Positions 54,136 through 63,105 of a stretch of 64,000 nt of DNA are shown piece by piece. How positions within the stretch are numbered: the first letter of the stretch is position 1; every line of letters begins with the position of its first letter. Both the position numbers and the translations under genes were made by a program. Source of the DNA: HGM04593 sp045644465 (GTDB taxonomy: Bacteria; Bacteroidota; Bacteroidia; Bacteroidales; Bacteroidaceae); NCBI GenBank assembly GCA_045644465.1, contig JAZRGV010000023.1, positions 1 through 64,000 of the forward strand, written 5' to 3'. Below the pieces are notes generated by a model. It saw only the letters and a list, made by a program, of their open reading frames with translations, searched no databases and had not been told where the DNA came from.

Positions 54136-55272
54136 ATGGATGCAAAACTTAACCATTCCGATTTAAGTGTTTTGCTGGCAAAAGCTGCAGGCATATCACA
54201 AGCAAAGGCAGAAATGCTTACTAAATCAATTTTCGACATTATCATCGAAGGCCTTGAGCTGGATGGTAATGTGAAGATAAACGGACTTGGCACATTCAAG
54301 TTAACCGATGTGGCAAGTCGTAGTAGTGTTAATGTAAACACAGGCGAAAAATTTGAGATACAAGGACATAAGAAACTCGTATTTATACCTGCAGACACAT
54401 TAAAAGATAGTGTAAACCAACCTTTTGCCATGTTTGAGCCTGTGGAGGTTGATGAGACATACAGCGATGATGCTGAACCTGACAATAACGAAATTGTTGC
54501 AGAAGAGAGTTGTGTTGACGATGATGTTCAGCCCAAATCTAACAACATTGCAGTAGCTGAAGAGTCTGAACCTATAGCAGAAGAGCCTATAGCTAAGGTT
54601 GATGTACCTGTTGAACAAACTGTTGCAGCTGTCGTTGAGCAACCCAAGCGTCCCGAACCAGTGATGGTACATGTGCCAAAGAAAGAGAAAAAATCGTTCG
54701 TTGTTTCCCCCAAAAAGAACAAACGAAACAATAAATGGTTGTACGCTATACTGTCGTTGGTTGCTGTAATTGCCGTTGTTGCTCTATTCTATACATTGTA
54801 TATAACTCCAGCAAAGGTTGTTTGTAACACCCAAACAATAGAAACTGTGGCATCCAATAACACTGCAACTGTTATAAAAAAACCGACTACTGATGCTGTT
54901 ACAGGTGCGACAGTTGATGCAACATCGGGCGCAACACCACAGGATAAGAAACTTGTAGAGAATGAGACAGGTATCGATACAATTATTTCCAAGCCATCTG
55001 AACCCGAAGAGTACAGATTTGTTATAACAAAAGAGCTTGCTTTGCTTGACCTGAAGAGCATTACTGTAGCCGATACTACACTGTACGAAATGTTTGATCT
55101 ATGGACTGAACATGTAGTAGTGTCGCACGAAACTTTGACAAGAATTGCCTTAAAACATTATGGCGACAAAAAGCTGTGGCCATACATCGTGAAATATAAT
55201 TCATTGGCGCGTCCCGATGACTTGAGAAAGGGTATGAAAATTCTTATACCAAAGTTAAAACCAAGAAATTAA
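54136..55272 (+). CDS. HU-domain / transmembrane / LysM-like fusion protein (378 aa)
   Basis: Residues 1-90 form an HU-type DNA-binding domain (LAKAAGISQAKAEML, INGLGTFKLTDVASR, VNVNTGEKFEI, KLVFIPADTLKDSVN). Residues about 95-190 are an acidic, Pro/Val-rich linker. A hydrophobic helix lies at about 200-223 (WLYAILSLVAVIAVVALFY), preceded by the basic cluster KKNKRNNK, which by the positive-inside rule puts the N-terminus in the cytoplasm. After a Thr/Ser-rich region, residues about 324-375 resemble a LysM domain (SHETLTRIALKHYGDK, WPYIVKYNS, GMKILIPK). This would tie DNA to the periplasmic cell wall. Membrane topology is inferred. Similar fusions occur in Bacteroidota but have little experimental study that I know of. 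Confidence 0.85.
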   Translation: MDAKLNHSDLSVLLAKAAGISQAKAEMLTKSIFDIIIEGLELDGNVKINGLGTFKLTDVASRSSVNVNTGEKFEIQGHKKLVFIPADTLKDSVNQPFAMFEPVEVDETYSDDAEPDNNEIVAEESCVDDDVQPKSNNIAVAEESEPIAEEPIAKVDVPVEQTVAAVVEQPKRPEPVMVHVPKKEKKSFVVSPKKNKRNNKWLYAILSLVAVIAVVALFYTLYITPAKVVCNTQTIETVASNNTATVIKKPTTDAVTGATVDATSGATPQDKKLVENETGIDTIISKPSEPEEYRFVITKELALLDLKSITVADTTLYEMFDLWTEHVVVSHETLTRIALKHYGDKKLWPYIVKYNSLARPDDLRKGMKILIPKLKPRN

Positions 55273-55291
55273 CGCTCTTGTGTTAAAGTAT

Positions 55292-55364
55292 GTTTAAGGT
55301 TAATGTTACTTAAACCTATTTTATAGAAATTAACACTTTGTGTTTTTCAAAAGCTGTAATTTCG
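55292..55364 (+). promoter_or_regulatory. Control region upstream of the bat operon
   Basis: GTTTAAG (55292-55298) and CTTAAAC form a 7-bp inverted repeat about 11 nt apart; it may be an operator or the weak end of the HU-LysM transcript. TAATTTCG (55357-55364) is a good -7 box 35 bp before the moxR ATG, but the nearest TTTG (55337-55340) is at 16 instead of 19 bp. Confidence 0.4.
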
Positions 55365-55398
55365 TGTAAAAATAAATGTAAAAAACAAATATATAATT

Positions 55399-56394
55399 AT
55401 GAGTGCTACAATTGACATTCGTGAGTTGAATGAGATGATTGAAAAGCAGAGCGGTTTTGTAACCAATCTGCAGGCCGGAATGGACCAGGTTATTGTTGGT
55501 CAGAAACATTTGGTTGAGTCGCTGCTTATTGGACTTTTGGCTGACGGACATATTTTGTTGGAAGGTCTTCCCGGTTTGGCAAAGACATTGGCAATCAAGA
55601 CATTGTCGGAACTGATTGATGCCGACTTCAGCCGCATACAGTTCACTCCCGACCTTTTGCCTGCCGACGTTGTAGGTACAATGGTATATAGCCAGAAGAG
55701 CGAGGAGTTCAAGGTGAACAAAGGACCTGTGTTTGCGAATTTTGTTCTCGCCGATGAGATTAACCGTGCACCGGCAAAGGTTCAGAGTGCGTTGCTCGAG
55801 GCCATGCAGGAGCGTCAGGTAACAATTGGCAAGGAGACATTTGCATTGCCACAGCCATTCCTTGTGCTTGCTACACAGAACCCTATTGAGCAGGAGGGTA
55901 CATATCCGTTGCCCGAGGCACAGGTTGACCGTTTTATGCTCAAGGTGGTTATTGGTTACCCAGAACTATCGGAAGAGAAAAAGATTATACGTCAGAATAT
56001 CACAGGCGAGAAAATTACTGTTAAGCCTATCCTCAAACCCGAGGAGATTGTTGAGGCACGTAAGGTGGTTCGTCAGGTATATCTTGATGAGAAAATTGAG
56101 CAGTACATCGCAGATATTGTTTTTGCAACACGTTACCCCGACAAATATGGCTTGAAGGAACTTAAAGAGATGATATCGTTCGGAGCTTCTCCACGTGCAT
56201 CTATAAACCTTGCACTTGCTGCACGCGCTTATGCTTTTATCAAGCGTAGAGGATATGTCGTTCCCGAAGATGTTCGTGCCGTAGCACATGACGTGATGCG
56301 TCACCGCATTGGTTTGAGCTATGAGGCCGAGGCAAGCAATATGACCTCTGACGAGATTGTAAGCCTTATTCTGAATAGAGTAGAAGTACCTTGA
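55399..56394 (+). CDS. moxR: MoxR family AAA+ ATPase
   Basis: A chaperone-like ATPase thought to insert metals or assemble partner proteins bound by VWA-domain proteins. It is 331 residues, with Walker A EGLPGLAKT, Walker B VLADEINRAP, sensor LATQNPIEQEGTYPLPEAQVDRF and C-terminal helical lid. First gene of the bat operon; DUF58 starts 9 bp later. In Bacteroides fragilis the bat genes contribute to oxygen tolerance. Confidence 0.96.
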   Translation: MSATIDIRELNEMIEKQSGFVTNLQAGMDQVIVGQKHLVESLLIGLLADGHILLEGLPGLAKTLAIKTLSELIDADFSRIQFTPDLLPADVVGTMVYSQKSEEFKVNKGPVFANFVLADEINRAPAKVQSALLEAMQERQVTIGKETFALPQPFLVLATQNPIEQEGTYPLPEAQVDRFMLKVVIGYPELSEEKKIIRQNITGEKITVKPILKPEEIVEARKVVRQVYLDEKIEQYIADIVFATRYPDKYGLKELKEMISFGASPRASINLALAARAYAFIKRRGYVVPEDVRAVAHDVMRHRIGLSYEAEASNMTSDEIVSLILNRVEVP

Positions 56395-56403
56395 TAATTG
56401 AAT

Positions 56404-57273
56404 ATGGAAACGAGTGAGCTAATTAAAAAAGTTCGCAAGATTGAAATAAAGACGCGTGGACTGTCGCATAATATTTTTGCCGGACAGTACCATTCGGCTT
56501 TTAAAGGACGCGGTATGTCCTTTAGCGAAGTGCGTGAGTATCAGTATGGCGACGATGTGCGCGATATTGATTGGAACGTGACAGCTCGCTTTAACAAACC
56601 TTATATAAAGGTGTTTGAGGAAGAACGCGAATTGACGGTGATGCTTCTTGTTGATTTGTCGAGCAGCCTCGATTTCGGTACTGTAAACCAAACCAAACGC
56701 GACATGGTTACTGAGATTGCCGCAACATTGGCTTTTGCTGCAATACAGAACAATGACAAGATTGGTGTTATATTCTTTACCGATAAAATTGAGAAGTTCA
56801 TTCCGCCACAGAAGGGTCGCAAGCATATCCTTTATATAATACGTGAACTTATAAACTTTGAGCCACAGAGCCAAAAGACCGATATCAAGGTGCCACTTGA
56901 GTTTCTTACAAATGCTATAAAGAAACGCTGTACAGCATTCATGATAAGCGATTTCATTGATGGCAGCGACTACCGCAACGCTATGACCATAGCCAACCGA
57001 AAACACGATCTTGTTGCCATACAGGTGTATGACCGTCGTCTGGCGAGCATGCCAAAGATTGGCCTGGTTAGGTTTAGGGATGCCGAAACAGGAGAGGAGA
57101 TATATGTCGATACATCATCGCCTAAGGTACAGGCTCACCAAAGAGAGTGGTGGAAGGCTCAGGTTGCAAGGCTTAACGAAATATTCAACAAGAGCCGCGT
57201 CGATTCTGTATCGATAAGCACCGAACAGGATTACGTTAAAGCTTTGTTGAACCTGTTTGCAAAGCGCAGTTGA
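56404..57273 (+). CDS. DUF58 domain protein of the bat operon (289 aa)
   Basis: ATG 56404 (METSELIKKVRKIEIKTRG) is preferred to TTG 56398. The signature GDDVRDIDWNVTARFNKPYIK (about 47-67) is that of DUF58, and the part from VMLLVDLSSSLDFG is a VWA-like fold with a MIDAS-type DxSSS. No membrane span. The MoxR-DUF58-VWA arrangement is conserved; DUF58 is believed to be the MoxR partner. 22 bp precede the next gene. Confidence 0.93.
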   Translation: METSELIKKVRKIEIKTRGLSHNIFAGQYHSAFKGRGMSFSEVREYQYGDDVRDIDWNVTARFNKPYIKVFEEERELTVMLLVDLSSSLDFGTVNQTKRDMVTEIAATLAFAAIQNNDKIGVIFFTDKIEKFIPPQKGRKHILYIIRELINFEPQSQKTDIKVPLEFLTNAIKKRCTAFMISDFIDGSDYRNAMTIANRKHDLVAIQVYDRRLASMPKIGLVRFRDAETGEEIYVDTSSPKVQAHQREWWKAQVARLNEIFNKSRVDSVSISTEQDYVKALLNLFAKRS

Positions 57274-57295
57274 TAAACACTATTCTTGACCTATA

Positions 57296-58366
57296 ATGAA
57301 AAAGAGAATATATACCATTGTTTCATTGTTGATTCTATGCTTGGGTACAGCTACATCGCAGAATGTTGTGCTTAATGCCGAGATAGACACCTTTCAGATG
57401 ATGATTGGTGAGCAAACAAGAATAAGGCTTGAACTGAGTGTAGATACGGGCTATAAGGTGAAAATGCCTGATCTCGATAAGGAACTTATGTCCGGAATAG
57501 AGATTCTTGAGACGAAGCGCGATATAAAGAGTCTTAACAACAATCGTCGCAATCTTTATACCGATGAATATCTTATTACATCGTTCGACAGCACTCTCTA
57601 TTCCATTCCACCTTTTAAGGTGATGGTCGATAGTAGCGAGTATCTCTCGAACCCTCTTGCCTTGGCTGTATATACAATGCCAATAGATACTGCTAACCTG
57701 CAGAATATCTGTGGACCAAAGGATGTATGGGATGTGGAACTGACATGGGAAGAGTATCGCGACTCGGTTCATCTTGGAATAATACTTCTTTTCCTGGCAT
57801 TGGCATTGGCATGGGTGGTAGTGCGGTTTGTGAAGAATAAACCTATTATACGCATTGTTAAGATCAAACCCAAAGAACCGTCACATATTGTTGCACTCAA
57901 CAAGATAGAGTGTATAAAAAATGACGACACATGGAAAGATGACGAAAACGTCAAAGAGTATTATACACGTCTCACCGATGCTCTGCGTGAGTATATGTCA
58001 TCACGTTTCGGTTTCAACGCTACCGAAATGACCACAAGCGAAATTCTTGATTGTCTGCGTGGCATTGATAACAAGGAGAATATGGCCGAGCTGAAAGAGA
58101 TTCTCGAGACTGCCGACCTTGTGAAGTTTGCGAAACTGCATCCAACAACCAACGAGAATAGCCGTAACATGGAGAATGCCATCGACTATGTCAATGTTAC
58201 AAAGAATATAGAAGAAGAGAAACAGGAACCTACTGAAAAAAAGATTGTAAACAAGCGTTCTCTGCTCGAAAAACGTGTTCTTGTTGCATCGATTGTTGTT
58301 ATTGTGTTAGTGCTTATAGGTGTTATAGCCCTTTTGACAACCGATTTATATAACCTGTTCAGTTAA
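57296..58366 (+). CDS. Bat operon membrane protein of unknown function (356 aa)
   Basis: Signal peptide at the N-terminus (MKKRIYTIVSLLILCLGTATS), a periplasmic beta-rich part resembling the N-terminal domain of BatD (residues 23-150), a hydrophobic helix at about 161-178, a cytoplasmic helical region of about 130 residues with FGFNATEMTTSEILDCL, and a final transmembrane helix (about 325-347). The second part resembles DUF4381/BatD-tail domains. It lies between DUF58 and batA and ends 7 bp before batA, so it belongs to the operon although it is not one of the named batA-E genes. Confidence 0.75.
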   Translation: MKKRIYTIVSLLILCLGTATSQNVVLNAEIDTFQMMIGEQTRIRLELSVDTGYKVKMPDLDKELMSGIEILETKRDIKSLNNNRRNLYTDEYLITSFDSTLYSIPPFKVMVDSSEYLSNPLALAVYTMPIDTANLQNICGPKDVWDVELTWEEYRDSVHLGIILLFLALALAWVVVRFVKNKPIIRIVKIKPKEPSHIVALNKIECIKNDDTWKDDENVKEYYTRLTDALREYMSSRFGFNATEMTTSEILDCLRGIDNKENMAELKEILETADLVKFAKLHPTTNENSRNMENAIDYVNVTKNIEEEKQEPTEKKIVNKRSLLEKRVLVASIVVIVLVLIGVIALLTTDLYNLFS

Positions 58367-58373
58367 AATTGAG

Positions 58374-59363
58374 ATGTTTTTTGCCAATATATCATATCTT
58401 TTGTTGTTTATTCCACTTATAGGATACGTTGTATGGTATCTTATAAAGGGTAAGAAAATGAAGCCTTCGATGAAGGTTTCTACGATAGTTCCTTTTGGAA
58501 ACGGTATAAAGAGTTTCAGGAACAGAATATTGCATCTTCCTTTTATATTGAGAATAATAACTATCTCTATGGTGATTATTGTTCTTGCACGTCCGCAGTC
58601 GAGCGACAGTTGGGAAGAGAATGATATCGAAGGTATTGATATCATGCTTGCAACCGACGTATCTACAAGTATGCTTGCGATGGACCTCAAGCCCAATCGC
58701 ATAGAGGCCGCCAAGGAGGTTGCAGCGCAGTTTGTCAACAGCAGAAAGAACGATAATATAGGTTTGACAATATTTGCCGGTGAGAGCTTTACACAGTGCC
58801 CATTGACAATTGATCATGCGGTGATGCTCAATATGCTTAATGCGGTAAAGTGTGATATTGCACTAAACGGAATCATAGAGGATGGAACTGCCATAGGTAT
58901 GGGTATAGCAAACGGCGTGTCGCGCTTGAAAGACAGCAAGGCAAAGTCAAAGGTTATCATTCTGCTTACCGACGGCTCGAACAACAGCGGTGAGATATCG
59001 CCCGAAGCTGCTGCTGAAATAGCAAAAGAGTTCGGTGTCAGAATATATACAATCGGTGTAGGTACAAACAATGAGACAGCACCGTTCCCTTATGGCGACC
59101 AGGTGATAAATGTGCCTGTAGAGATAGACGAAGCAACATTGAAAAAGATAGCAGAGATTACCAACGGTAAATACTATCGTGCAACAAGCAAGGAGAGCCT
59201 TGGTGAGATCTATAGTGAGATTGATAAGCTGGAACGTACAAAGCTTCATGCAAAACAATTCAGTTCATTTAATGAGGAGTATCAGATTTTTGCTCTCATA
59301 GCACTGTTGTCGTTGTTGCTTGAGATTGTATTGCGTTATACTGTTTTGAGAAAGATACCTTAA
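58374..59363 (+). CDS. batA: BatA, VWA domain membrane protein
   Basis: A von Willebrand A protein anchored by two N-terminal hydrophobic helices (about 5-23, 50-70) and one C-terminal helix. The MIDAS motif is DVSTSMLAMDL (about residues 95-105), with T at GLTIFAGES and D at LLTDGSNNSG. It is 329 residues, full length. Next to a homologous batB, 12 bp downstream. The VWA region is presumed periplasmic or cytoplasmic depending on helix count; not certain. Confidence 0.95.
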   Translation: MFFANISYLLLFIPLIGYVVWYLIKGKKMKPSMKVSTIVPFGNGIKSFRNRILHLPFILRIITISMVIIVLARPQSSDSWEENDIEGIDIMLATDVSTSMLAMDLKPNRIEAAKEVAAQFVNSRKNDNIGLTIFAGESFTQCPLTIDHAVMLNMLNAVKCDIALNGIIEDGTAIGMGIANGVSRLKDSKAKSKVIILLTDGSNNSGEISPEAAAEIAKEFGVRIYTIGVGTNNETAPFPYGDQVINVPVEIDEATLKKIAEITNGKYYRATSKESLGEIYSEIDKLERTKLHAKQFSSFNEEYQIFALIALLSLLLEIVLRYTVLRKIP

Positions 59364-59375
59364 TCCTATATTGAA

Positions 59376-60395
59376 ATGAGATTTGCAAATCCTGAATATC
59401 TATATCTGCTTCTTTTGCTTCCTGTAATTATATGTTTGTTCATATATTCAAATTACAGAAGAAAGAGGAATATTGCCGCATATGGTGACCCACAACTGCT
59501 GAAGACTCTGATGCCTTCGACTGCTGTTTTGCGTAGCCGTATATCATTCTGGTTCACCTTTTTCGTTCTGGCATTGCTTGTTGTGGTGCTTGCACGTCCA
59601 CAGTTTGGAGCAAAAAAGGAAACAGTAACAACGCGTGGTGTTGAGGTTGTGGTTGCTCTTGACATCTCCAACTCAATGCTGGCCGATGACATCTATCCCA
59701 ACCGCCTCGAAAAGGCAAAGCGTCTTATATCGCGAATAATAAATAAGTCGGGTGAGAATAAGGTTGCTCTCATTGTATTTGCCGGCGAAGCATTTGTACA
59801 GCTTCCCATCACCGATGACTTTATATCGGCAAAGATGTTCCTCGAGAGTATCACACCATCGCTGATAGCCCGCCAGGGAACCGACATTGGTGCTGCCATC
59901 GACTTGGCTGCGAAGAGTTTTACAGCCAACGAGAAGATTGGCAAGGCGATTATTATCATCACAGATGGTGAGAACCATGAGGGTGGTGCCGAAGAGGCGG
60001 CCTTGCGTGCATCGGAGCGAGGTATAAATATATATATGTTGGGTATAGGTACCGAGAAGGGTGGTCGCATTCCTGTTGACGGCAAGGACGGATTCATGCG
60101 AGACAGCGAAGGTTTCGTTGTTGTATCAAAACTCAACGAAGAGATGGCCGGTAACATAGCAAAGGCTGGAAATGGTACGTATGTGCGTGTTGATAATACA
60201 AATAATGCACAGACAATTATAGAGAACGAACTCGACAAATTGCAGAAAGATGACTTGAAAACCGAAGTCTATACAAAATATCGCGAACAGTTTGGGGTTG
60301 TAGCAATAATAGCATTGTTGTTGCTTGTTGCCGAGATGGTTATTGTAACGATAATTGATTCCTTTGTACGTAAGAACAAGGCTTCTCAAAAATAA
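59376..60395 (+). CDS. batB: BatB, VWA domain membrane protein
   Basis: A second VWA protein of 339 residues with the same layout as BatA: N-terminal helices, MIDAS DISNSMLADDIYPNRLEKA, VALIVFAGEAF and ITDGENHEGGAE, and a C-terminal transmembrane helix. BatA and BatB form part of a high-mass complex in related species. It ends 18 bp before batC. Confidence 0.95.
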   Translation: MRFANPEYLYLLLLLPVIICLFIYSNYRRKRNIAAYGDPQLLKTLMPSTAVLRSRISFWFTFFVLALLVVVLARPQFGAKKETVTTRGVEVVVALDISNSMLADDIYPNRLEKAKRLISRIINKSGENKVALIVFAGEAFVQLPITDDFISAKMFLESITPSLIARQGTDIGAAIDLAAKSFTANEKIGKAIIIITDGENHEGGAEEAALRASERGINIYMLGIGTEKGGRIPVDGKDGFMRDSEGFVVVSKLNEEMAGNIAKAGNGTYVRVDNTNNAQTIIENELDKLQKDDLKTEVYTKYREQFGVVAIIALLLLVAEMVIVTIIDSFVRKNKASQK

Positions 60396-60413
60396 TAATA
60401 CAAAAGGTTTGTA

Positions 60414-61232
60414 ATGAAGAAACTTGATACTAAATACATATTATATGCAGCTCTGTTGGCATTGGCAGTAATAGCTGTTATATATTCATCGGTAGCCCTT
60501 ATCATGGATGGTTCTCCTATGCTCAAAAGCATGCGCGAACATGTGAAGAGTGCCAACGAACTGCATCGCGACAGTTTATACAACGCGGCGATAGAGCCAT
60601 ACCGTCGTGCTGTGGATATGGAACCCGAGAATCCTATGACAAGCTATAACTGTGGAACCAATCTGTTATTGAAGAACTACAAGGATATTAAGGATAATGT
60701 AGCAGAGCCGGAGGTTGTAGCAGGTGTATATAGCGATGCCAATAATCAATTTGTTATGGCTGCCGAATATGAAAATGATAAGAAAAACCTTGCATCGATA
60801 TATCATAATTCGGGTTTGGTTTATCATTTGACCGATTCGCTTGAGATGGCTGCCGAAGCCTATAAAGAGTCGTTGAGAAACAACCCCAACGACCACGAGA
60901 CGCGCTATAATCTTGCAGTGGTGTTGCATCAACTGAAACAAAACCAGCAAAACCAACAGGATAACCAACAGCAGGAAAACAAGCAGGATCAGCAACAACA
61001 GCAACAGCAGCAACAAAACGAACAACAAAATAAGGAGCAACAGCAAAACGAACAGCAGAATCAGCAACAGGAACAACAGCAGGCTCAGGCACAGCAACAG
61101 GAGCAGGAGATGTCAAAGGAGAATGCTGAGCGTTTGCTCGAAGCTGCTATGCAGGACGAGAAGGCTGTTCTCGAGAAAGTGAAGCGCGAGGAGAACAAAG
61201 CTTCTAAAGGCAAATTGGAGAAGAATTGGTAA
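60414..61232 (+). CDS. batC: BatC, TPR protein with glutamine-rich tail
   Basis: An N-terminal transmembrane or signal-anchor helix (about 7-27), then tetratricopeptide repeats at about 45-170 (DSLYNAAIEPYRRAVDMEPENP, DSLEMAAEAYKESLRNNPND). Residues about 176-235 are almost only Gln, Asn and Glu, a low-complexity tract, followed by a short charged end (EMSKENAERLLEAAMQDE). TPRs of BatC bind partner Bat proteins. The tract is encoded by mixed CAA/CAG/AAC codons rather than a pure repeat. Confidence 0.92.
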   Translation: MKKLDTKYILYAALLALAVIAVIYSSVALIMDGSPMLKSMREHVKSANELHRDSLYNAAIEPYRRAVDMEPENPMTSYNCGTNLLLKNYKDIKDNVAEPEVVAGVYSDANNQFVMAAEYENDKKNLASIYHNSGLVYHLTDSLEMAAEAYKESLRNNPNDHETRYNLAVVLHQLKQNQQNQQDNQQQENKQDQQQQQQQQQNEQQNKEQQQNEQQNQQQEQQQAQAQQQEQEMSKENAERLLEAAMQDEKAVLEKVKREENKASKGKLEKNW

Positions 61233-61261
61233 CAAAAGAATAAAAGAGATATAGAATATAG

Positions 61262-63094
61262 ATGAAAAGAATATTTCTAACAACACTGCTATTCATCCTG
61301 TTTATGGGAAGTGCTTTGGCCGACGAGATAACATTCGTTGCCAATGCACCAAAGTCGGTTGTTGTAAACCAGCAATTCAGGCTTACATTTAAGGTAAATA
61401 GGGCAAATGTCAAAGAACCGACAATACCCGATTTTTCTGACTTTCAAATACTCACCGGTCCTCATCGTTCTACACAACAGAGCTATCAGTTGATAAACGG
61501 AAAGATGTCGAAGGAGGAGTCTGTAACATTTACATATATATTGATGTCGGATAAGGAGGGTGAATACAGGATTCCTGCTGCTTCGATAATGGTTGATGGT
61601 AAAAAATACAATTCAAACCCATTGCGTGTTAAGGTGTTGCCTCCCGATCAGAATAGTGCTTCACAGAGCCAGGGTGGTGCAGGCGTTGCACAAATGCGTA
61701 ACAATGGCTCATCGACGAACATCACCGATGACGATCTCTTTGTAAAGGCTACTTTGAGCATGGGAAAAGTATATGAGCAGGAGGCTGTGTTGTTGACCTA
61801 TAAAGTCTATTCAACAGTGAACCTCACAAACCTGAGCAATCCTACTCCCGACTTGAAGGGCTTCCACATTCAAGAGGTGCAACTGCCACGTGAGAAGAAT
61901 TTTGAACTCGAACATTATAATGGACGTAACTATCAGACACTCGTGTGGCGACAGTTTGTACTCTTTCCACAGCAGAGCGGTGTGCTTGAGATTCCCTCAC
62001 TCACCTTTGAAGGTGTAGTGGCGGTGCAGAGCCGTCGAAGTATGGATCCGTTTGAGATGATGTTCAATGGTGGCCCTTCGTATGTTGAGGTGAAGAAGAA
62101 CCTCAACAGCAACAACCTAACTCTTGATGTAAAGAAACTGCCTGCCGGAAAGCCCGCCGGTTATTCGGGTGGCGTGGGACAATTCTCGATAAGCAGCACC
62201 ATAAGTTCACAGCAGGTAAACACTAATGAGGAACTTACACTCAAGGTAAGGGTAAAAGGTATAGGTAATATGAAACTCTTGGGTAATCCTATTATGGATT
62301 TCCCGAGTGAATTCGAGGTTTATGACCCTATTATCAATAACAAATTCAGCCTAAGAACCAACGGATTTTCCGGAGAAAAGGTTTATGAATATGTCATCAC
62401 ACCACGTGCAAGCGGCACATATACCATACCCGCTGCAAAATTTGTATATTTCGATCCTCTAAGCGACAGCTACAAGACAATAGAGTCCGAAAGTTATACT
62501 ATAGAGGTTGAGAAAGGCAAGGAACAAGCAGCGCCTACAACAACATATATTGGTAAGGAGGCAAGCAAGATTCTTGCATCCGATATACGCCATATCAAAC
62601 TTGAAGCGGTTACCAACACTAACGGTAAAAGCAACTTCTTTGCATCTACAACATATTATTTGTTGTATATTATACCTTTTATATTGTTCATAGTGTACAT
62701 AGTTGTACACCGCAAGAGAATGATTGAGAATGCCAACGTATCGCTTGTGCGTACAAAAAAGGCTAACAAGGTTGCTGTAAAACGTCTTAAGATAGCCAAG
62801 ATGCTCTTGAAGCAAAACCGTAAGAACGAGTTCTACGACGAGATATTGAAAACCCTATGGGGTTACATGAGCGATAAGATGAATATACCGGTGTCGTTGC
62901 TATCGAAAGATAATGTGGCGAACGAACTTTTGAAAAGAGGTGCCGATGCATCAATCATCGAGGAGTTGCATGCAGCTCTCAACGAGGCGGAATTTGCACG
63001 TTATGCACCAGGCGATGCCGGTGAAGCTATGGACAAGGTATATGCTATGGCAATAAATGTCATAAGCAGAATGGAAAATTCTATTAAGAAATAA
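61262..63094 (+). CDS. batD: BatD, oxygen-tolerance periplasmic protein
   Basis: 610 residues. A signal peptide (MKRIFLTTLLFILFMGSALA) is followed by beta-sandwich BatD domains (ITFVANAPKSVVVNQQFRLTFKV, GYSGGVGQFSISSTISSQQVNTNEELTLKVRVKG region; quoted only as landmarks), and a transmembrane helix near residue 465-485 with a cytoplasmic tail that contains a DUF4381-like helical domain. It overlaps the next gene start by its stop codon (taatg). Confidence 0.93.
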   Translation: MKRIFLTTLLFILFMGSALADEITFVANAPKSVVVNQQFRLTFKVNRANVKEPTIPDFSDFQILTGPHRSTQQSYQLINGKMSKEESVTFTYILMSDKEGEYRIPAASIMVDGKKYNSNPLRVKVLPPDQNSASQSQGGAGVAQMRNNGSSTNITDDDLFVKATLSMGKVYEQEAVLLTYKVYSTVNLTNLSNPTPDLKGFHIQEVQLPREKNFELEHYNGRNYQTLVWRQFVLFPQQSGVLEIPSLTFEGVVAVQSRRSMDPFEMMFNGGPSYVEVKKNLNSNNLTLDVKKLPAGKPAGYSGGVGQFSISSTISSQQVNTNEELTLKVRVKGIGNMKLLGNPIMDFPSEFEVYDPIINNKFSLRTNGFSGEKVYEYVITPRASGTYTIPAAKFVYFDPLSDSYKTIESESYTIEVEKGKEQAAPTTTYIGKEASKILASDIRHIKLEAVTNTNGKSNFFASTTYYLLYIIPFILFIVYIVVHRKRMIENANVSLVRTKKANKVAVKRLKIAKMLLKQNRKNEFYDEILKTLWGYMSDKMNIPVSLLSKDNVANELLKRGADASIIEELHAALNEAEFARYAPGDAGEAMDKVYAMAINVISRMENSIKK

Positions 63095-63105
63095 TGATTG
63101 CTACG

